The notes beneath the pieces are model-generated. The model made no database searches. It worked only from the letters and a program-made list of their open reading frames with translations, and was not told the DNA's origin. A stretch of 64,000 nt of DNA. It comes from Sipunculus nudus (taxonomy: Eukaryota > Annelida > Sipuncula > Golfingiida > Sipunculidae). Positions 58,988 through 64,000 of this stretch are shown one piece after another. Each line of letters begins with the position of its first letter. Positions within the stretch are counted from its first letter, which is position 1. A program made the position numbers and the translations under genes. The stretch is from contig CM049320.1 in assembly GCA_026874595.1 (NCBI GenBank), positions 38,132,714-38,196,713 of the forward strand. Reading direction: 5' to 3'.

Positions 58988-58988
<1 letters not shown>
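57491..58988. other. Receptor-unit spacer, unit D; no gene called
   Basis: Homologous to the spacer of the other units (for example 27780-28900), with no intact frame. Confidence 0.45.

Positions 58989-59043
<55 letters not shown>
58989..59043. repeat. (AT)n microsatellite
   Basis: About 27 AT dinucleotides with one interruption (ATACAT). Absent from the equivalent place in units 0, A and B. Confidence 0.9.
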
Positions 59044-59194
59044 AACACACATGAGTTCATGTCTTTACATATGCACTTGGTAATGGTTTAAGGAGCTTAC
59101 TTTAATAGACCTACCCTTTTATATCCTTTTGGAATCTCTCGCCTATTTCCTAATGGCATTTACAGAAAACCATCCAGATGAATTTGAATTATAA

Positions 59195-60336
59195 CAAGTG
59201 ACCCGTGGGTCATGACGCTCAGCCGACTGAAATGTTGACAATATGTCCTTGCACAGACAACTAATTAAGGTAATGTTGGTGGAATCACGGTTCATGCATA
59301 TTAGCTTAAGTTCATCAAGGCCCATAAGCACAACAAATCTGATGACAAACCAACCGGCCTTTCATGAGGAATCTGGCAAATTTGTTTGTATTTTGCATTA
59401 TTTCTAGGGTGCTCAAACATACCCCAAAACTGTGAGAATATAGTTCACTGTGACCCAATTTTGGTTCCTGGGGAGACCTTTTGAGAAACTCTCAGGATGT
59501 CAAGTAAGAAGATTCTTGGCCCACAGGTTATGACTTGTGCCCTACTTTGGTATCAAATTTTCAATTATTCTGAGGGGTGCTTATATTGATAAGCCCCATA
59601 GCTCAGAAAATATGGGTAACAGAGACCTAAATACACGTTTCCAAGGAGATTTTCATAGACCTCCCTGGATTTTAGGTTAGAAGATTCTAGGTCCAATGTT
59701 TATGAGTTGTGCCCTGCTTTGGTATCACATTTTTAATTATGATGGGGTGTGTTTATAAGCCCAATAGCTCAGAGAATATGGGTAACAGAGACCTAATTTC
59801 AGGTTTCCATGGAGTCTTTTCATGTACCTCTCTGGATGTAAAGGGAGAAAATTTTATGTCTAGTTGTTACGATTTGAGCCCTATTAACAGATGACCAAAT
59901 CTTTTAAAGTCTCAAAAATAGATTTATAAAAATAGTAAACTATCGAAAAAATATACAGGTGGCACCACAGTCTGCAGAAACTGATGAAAAACTCCATGAT
60001 AAATATCCATGCAAATAATCATTATGATCAATGCATTAGTTGTTCAAATACTTTTGCTTTTGTATCAATTTTTCATTATTCTGGGGGGTACTTCGGAACC
60101 TCATAGCTTGATGAATATGGGTAACAGAGACCTAATTCCAGGTTTCCAAGGAGTTTTTTATTGACCTCTCTGGATGTAAAGTTAGAAGATTCCAGGTCCA
60201 GTGGTTACGATTTGTGCCTTGCTAAGGGACAGACGGCCGGATTGCCGGATGGCCGGATGAACAGACGGCCGGACGGAAGACGGACCAAGAGTGATTGCTA
60301 TAGCTCAGATGACTTACAGTCAGCTGAGCTAAAAAA
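59195..60336 (+). mobile_element. Pearl/CvA-like (Helitron-type) non-autonomous element
   Basis: Comparison with units 0, A and B shows a clean insertion between GAATTATA and CATG-TGTTCC. The left end is ACAAGTGACCCGTGGGTCAT with a short inverted repeat. The core has about 175-bp tandem repeats marked by TATGGGTAACAGAGACCTAA (about 59606, 59782, 60117). An ACGG/CCGG-rich tetranucleotide tract follows (about 60230-60285). The 3' end has a hairpin TAGCTCAG...CTGAGCTAA (60301-60332), ending CTAA. A repeat core, ACGG microsatellite and hairpin end are the published layout of pearl and CvA elements of bivalves; CTRR with a 3' hairpin is the Helitron signature. No Rep/helicase is encoded. Confidence 0.75.
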
Positions 60337-62300
60337 CATGATGTTCCGGTCACGTCTTTGGAAACTGTTTAGAAACTTCTTAATGAGGTGTATGTAGTGT
60401 TAAGACATTTTTTACAAAGAAAGTTTGAGACAACATTTATGAATGCAGTCCATGCATTCAGTTAGCTTCGCTTCATGTTTGGAGTCAAAGCAGAAAATCT
60501 GTCCCCGAAAAATTAGAAACATACAGTATTCCATCCTTGTCCGAAGCTTGCTTATACTGCTCCATGAGTAGGTAATAAAACCTTTGTCATTCACCAATCG
60601 TCTCCTTTGGACATTTTCTAAATTTATACTCATGTATTTTAGGTGATCCCTTCTTTTCGAGTGATCATCCTTTAGTGTAGCCACCATCAAGCCAAGAAGC
60701 AACCCAATAAAATTTTAATCTCCAAATATAATTCATTTATGTTCGCTTTGTCAACCTCTCCTAGACCAGTTTGATACTTTTATAACCTTCTTTTAACAAG
60801 CCAGAATAACCAATTGGGATTGAAGCAAAATAAATTCCATTGTGTAGCAAGACCCACCTTTTGAGCTATCAAAAAACAGACTCCAATCATCTGGAATACA
60901 ATCGCGGCCCATGACACCAAAACGTCAATATATCGGCTTCTGATGAAAGCAAACTCACTCATTGTTTAACCAAGTAATTAAGCATCCTTCTTCAGTAAAT
61001 CTTATTCATTTAGCTGGATCATCTGTGGGGCACTTGAGAAGCAGGCTAAAAGGACGTCAAATTCCTGACAATCTCTATCTTCTGGTGCTAAAATCATCAG
61101 CAGACAAAGAGGACTTCATATTACTAACAATCTCTTTCTTCTGGTGTTGAAATCATCGGCACACAGAAAGGACTTCAAATTCCTGACAATCTCTATCAGC
61201 AGCAGCTGGAACAACTGTGGGACACTTGAGCAGCAGAAAGAGAGGACTTCAAATTCCTGACAATCTATATCTTCTGGTGTAAAATCATCAGCAGACAGAG
61301 AGGACTTCAAATTCCTGACAATCTATATCCCCTGGCGTTAAAACCATCATCAGGCTCTTCTACAACATATACCAAGCTTGTGAAAACATAAATAATATGT
61401 CAGCTAAATGTGGCACCGGTCTGATTGCAGATTGCCTGCTCAGAGTAATCCATGGAAGATCTTTTGTGTGCTGGAGCCAGAAATAGTTTGACGACGTCTA
61501 TAACAGTCATCAATATTTTTCTGTGGCTCTCGTCATACCATTTTTACACCAAAGTGTACACCTTTTTTCATTTTGTCCATTAATAGAGATTTTTAACACA
61601 AGCCTGGAAGATTGAATGGGTTGCCCGTGACTTCTACTGGTCGTCCAGTTTCACTCCAATATAGCTCAGAGGAATTAAGGAAGGTATAACAAAAGGCTTA
61701 TCGACCTCGTTGTCGAACTAAAAAATGCTACGAAACACACAACGTTTGTGAGAAAATATTTAGTCACATGCTTGAACAATACAGGCACTATTTGTTGGAT
61801 ACGCACCTCAAATAAGTAAAGGATAAATATCTAATGAGATCTAATGAGCATATATGATTAATTTTTTCCACATAACTTTGCTAATCATTGTCATGACCTC
61901 AACCTAAAGAGGCTTTGACCAAAATTGGTCAGTCTCTCTGAAACTATCGATTGTAACCCATTTCAAGTAGGTTTCTCTCTCCCTCCCATATCTTTGCACA
62001 TGCAAAATCAATCAAACTTCGACCGTTTCTGAGGCATATCCCCCGTAAACAGTCCCTCACAAAACATATCCCTGCCAGGTATGCCCAAAGCCCCAGCCTT
62101 CTACATTATTTAAATACTACCCATTTCAATATTGTTAACAGTAAACAATTAAGTTCATTTCGAAATTAAGTATTTTGTAGTATTAGTAACATTTGAGTAT
62201 TTCAAGCGAAAACCTTTTTTTCCCCTTTTTTTATGATGTAGCCATTGCTCTTACATTGCACCAAACTTCCAGGCACAACGACGTCATCATAACGACAACA
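60337..62300 (-). pseudogene. Decayed minus-strand gene, copy in unit D (unidentified)
   Basis: Counterpart of 29101-31300. Open stretches at 60962-60780 (SWAAIVFQMIGVCFLIAQK, then TQWNLFCFNPNWLFWLV) and 60702-60412 preserve residues of the other copy but carry different stops. Between 61050 and 61330 a short block (AGAGGACTTCAAATTCCTGAC) is repeated four to five times and is absent from unit 0. Confidence 0.45.
61030..61330. repeat. Short tandem duplication block in unit D
   Basis: GGACTTCAAATTCCTGACAATCT(A)TATC and variants recur at about 61053, 61110, 61169, 61245 and 61303, with CATCAGCAGACAGAGA between them. It is a local expansion inside the shared unit 0/D block. Confidence 0.65.
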
Positions 62301-62399
62301 TCGCCTAGCACACGGCCATTATACTACTGGATAAGATGATATCCACATATAAAGAAGCAAACAACAGTGAGTCCCTACTTAGGCGGAGTTAAAAGTACC

Positions 62400-62745
62400 G
62401 AGAAATTTGATTTATTTCATGTCACATAGGTTATAAAATATATGATCATATATAAATATGTACTGTAAGAGGAATTCTAGGAATCTAGGATTAGTTGTAA
62501 GAAATGGTGGGAAATAAAGATATATTTAATCACAGACAGATCAAGTAAAATATGACAAAGAAATAAATGAAATATAAAAGAGTTGCAATTTCAAGCTGAA
62601 CAACGACTTCCCTTTCGGAGAAAAAGCAGCTAAGCAAAGATGTGAGCACGCCCATCGTCTTCATAGTGGTTGTCATGGTTTTGCCTTATGACGTCACTGC
62701 CAAGTTATTTTGACACATATAGTCCGCAAAATCTGGTAATTACTG
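62400..62745 (+). repeat. Promoter-like segment, upstream copy in unit D
   Basis: Matches 33626-33940 and 63675-64000. It holds a perfect TGACGTCA at 62689-62696, and it sits before, not after, the CR1 relic. Confidence 0.6.
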
Positions 62746-62829
62746 AGATGTGTTACTTTAAAACATTAAATGAAATAAAAACAAAAGAGTAGGAAAAGGA
62801 TCTAAATGAAATCACATTGTCTCATAAAA

Positions 62830-63675
62830 AGTGACATTGACATAATAGTATACAAGTTAAAAAGTCATTCCCGAGTTATTTTGGATTAACTTGCGCAACA
62901 AATGGCTAAGAATTTAAATAGCAGAAAGAGGTAACCATATTTATGTCAGAGTACATTAAAGAACAAAAAAAAGAAAAATAGACGCACAGGGAGGTGATGG
63001 TAGAAATATTTGACACATTCTACACTGAAAGCTCTAAATGTGGAACTGTCGGAATACAACAACATGCTTAAATTATCAAAAATCAATACATTAAGTGAAA
63101 AGATACAAGGATCAGGAGATAACACAAAGACACTTTACAAGCTAGTCACTGAGATTACAGGTGTTGATAAAGATAATCCACTGGCAAAGAGGCTTTGGGA
63201 TGAGGATACAGTAAACCAGTTCGCCGACTTTTTCCTGAATAAAATAAATAAAATAAGAACAAATCTGGAAGAATTTCCACATTATCAGCCTTCAAGAAAT
63301 GATGTAAAATCTTCAAGTAATTTCAGGCCTCTATCTCAGAAAGAAGTTGCAGTCATTATTAATAATTTGCCAAGTAAGAGCTGTGAAATAGATGCACCGC
63401 CGACTGTTCTTCTAAAGAAAATGCTTGCATCAGTGATCACCAAAATATTAGACATTATTAACATTTCACTCAATGAAGGGAGATTTCACAGAAGCTAGGA
63501 CGTTATAGTACGTCCCTTCCTGAAAAAAACCTGCTCTTGAGTTTACATCTTCAAATTTCAGACCTGTGAGTAATTTACCTTTTTTTATCAAAGGTAGTAG
63601 AGAGGGCTGCCCTGTCTAAATTTAGTGAACATACTAAGAGCTAAGAATTAATGCGAGATTATCAGTCAGTTATAG
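62830..63675 (+). mobile_element. CR1-type LINE relic, unit D
   Basis: The longest open CR1 frame in the window runs 63010-63498: KTLYKLVTEITG, LWDEDTVNQFADFFLNKINK, EEFPHYQPSRNDVKSS, PSKSCEIDAPPTVLLKKMLA and IINISLNEGRF. A frameshift follows before the SNLPFF and DYQSV motifs. It stops at the same breakpoint as unit 0 (about 63673). Confidence 0.85.
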
Positions 63676-64000
63676 AATATATACATATAAATATGTACGA
63701 TATGCAGACTTAAAAAAATCTAGGATTAGTTGTAAGAAGTGATGATAAAAACAATTATATTAACACTGACAGGTAAAGGAAAATATGAAAAAGGAATTAA
63801 TGAAATATTAAAGAGATGCAAGTTGAACAGCGACTTTCCATTCGGAGAAAAAGCAGTTTAGCAAGAAATGTAAGCAAAAATGTGAGCATGCCCACTGAAT
63901 TTTAGGTGATTCTTATGGTTTTGCCTTATTACGTCACCGCAGAGTTATTTTGAAACAAACAGTCCGCATAATCTGATATTTGCTAGCGCCTGTTCACATT
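63676..64000 (+). promoter_or_regulatory. Promoter-proximal segment of the next (off-window) receptor
   Basis: Homologous to 33626-33955. TTACGTCA lies at 63929-63936. The next receptor start codon is expected about 160 bp past the window end. Confidence 0.4.

Larger units (their letters stand above)
57175..64000 (+). repeat. Receptor-array unit D (truncated by window end)
   Basis: Layout: receptor relic, spacer, pearl-like insertion, block shared with unit 0, promoter-like segment, CR1 relic, second promoter-like segment. The sequence at 63,900-64,000 matches 33,850-33,955, about 160 bp before the start codon of receptor 1. Confidence 0.75.

Noticed and set aside
63010-63498. 162-codon frame as a host gene
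   Set aside because: The content is the pre-RT linker and start of the CR1 reverse transcriptase, which is also present in broken form in three other units.

Overview
The window is animal nuclear DNA: AT-rich, with spliced genes, GT-AG introns and very little coding sequence. A bivalve mollusc is the best guess. The one firmly identified gene (NIP7) is animal-like, and the repeat content fits marine molluscs: a pearl/CvA-like element with a core of tandem repeats, CR1 and L1/Tx1-type LINE relics, many small terminal-inverted-repeat (TIR) elements and tRNA-derived SINEs. The species call is inference.

1-11.4 kb holds a minus-strand gene of unknown function. Two exons (6390-5700 and 3467-2922) join in phase across a good GT-AG intron. 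Around 9.6-10.8 kb there are two divergent coding-like reading frames whose ATGs lie 11 bp apart, also unidentified. The rest is dispersed repeat (hAT-type MITE, a TIR MITE, short tandem repeats).

11.49-21.87 kb is a complete five-exon NIP7 gene (180 codons, 60S ribosome biogenesis) on the plus strand. Its introns are loaded with non-autonomous DNA elements: a 1.9-kb hAT-like element, a fold-back element, two MITEs, a 44-bp minisatellite and a 1.16-kb TIR element. A CACGTG E-box lies 26 bp upstream of the ATG, and an AATAAA overlaps the stop codon.

21.9-27 kb shows only tandem-module repeats and no gene.

27-64 kb is a tandem array of about 7.2-kb units, each built as [intronless seven-transmembrane receptor gene or relic] - [noncoding spacer with receptor C-terminal relics] - [CR1-type reverse-transcriptase relic] - [promoter-proximal segment]. 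Three units carry near-complete receptor genes (34.1, 41.3 and 48.5 kb) and two carry decayed fragments (27.0 and 57.2 kb). A sixth receptor should begin just past the right edge. The third receptor has a 1-bp homopolymer frameshift and an L1/Tx1-like LINE (49.7-54.5 kb) inserted in its 3' flank. Units 0 and D share a block absent from A and B (29.1-31.3 and 60.3-62.3 kb) that contains a decayed minus-strand membrane-protein-like gene. I see no CRISPR, rRNA or functional tRNA gene.
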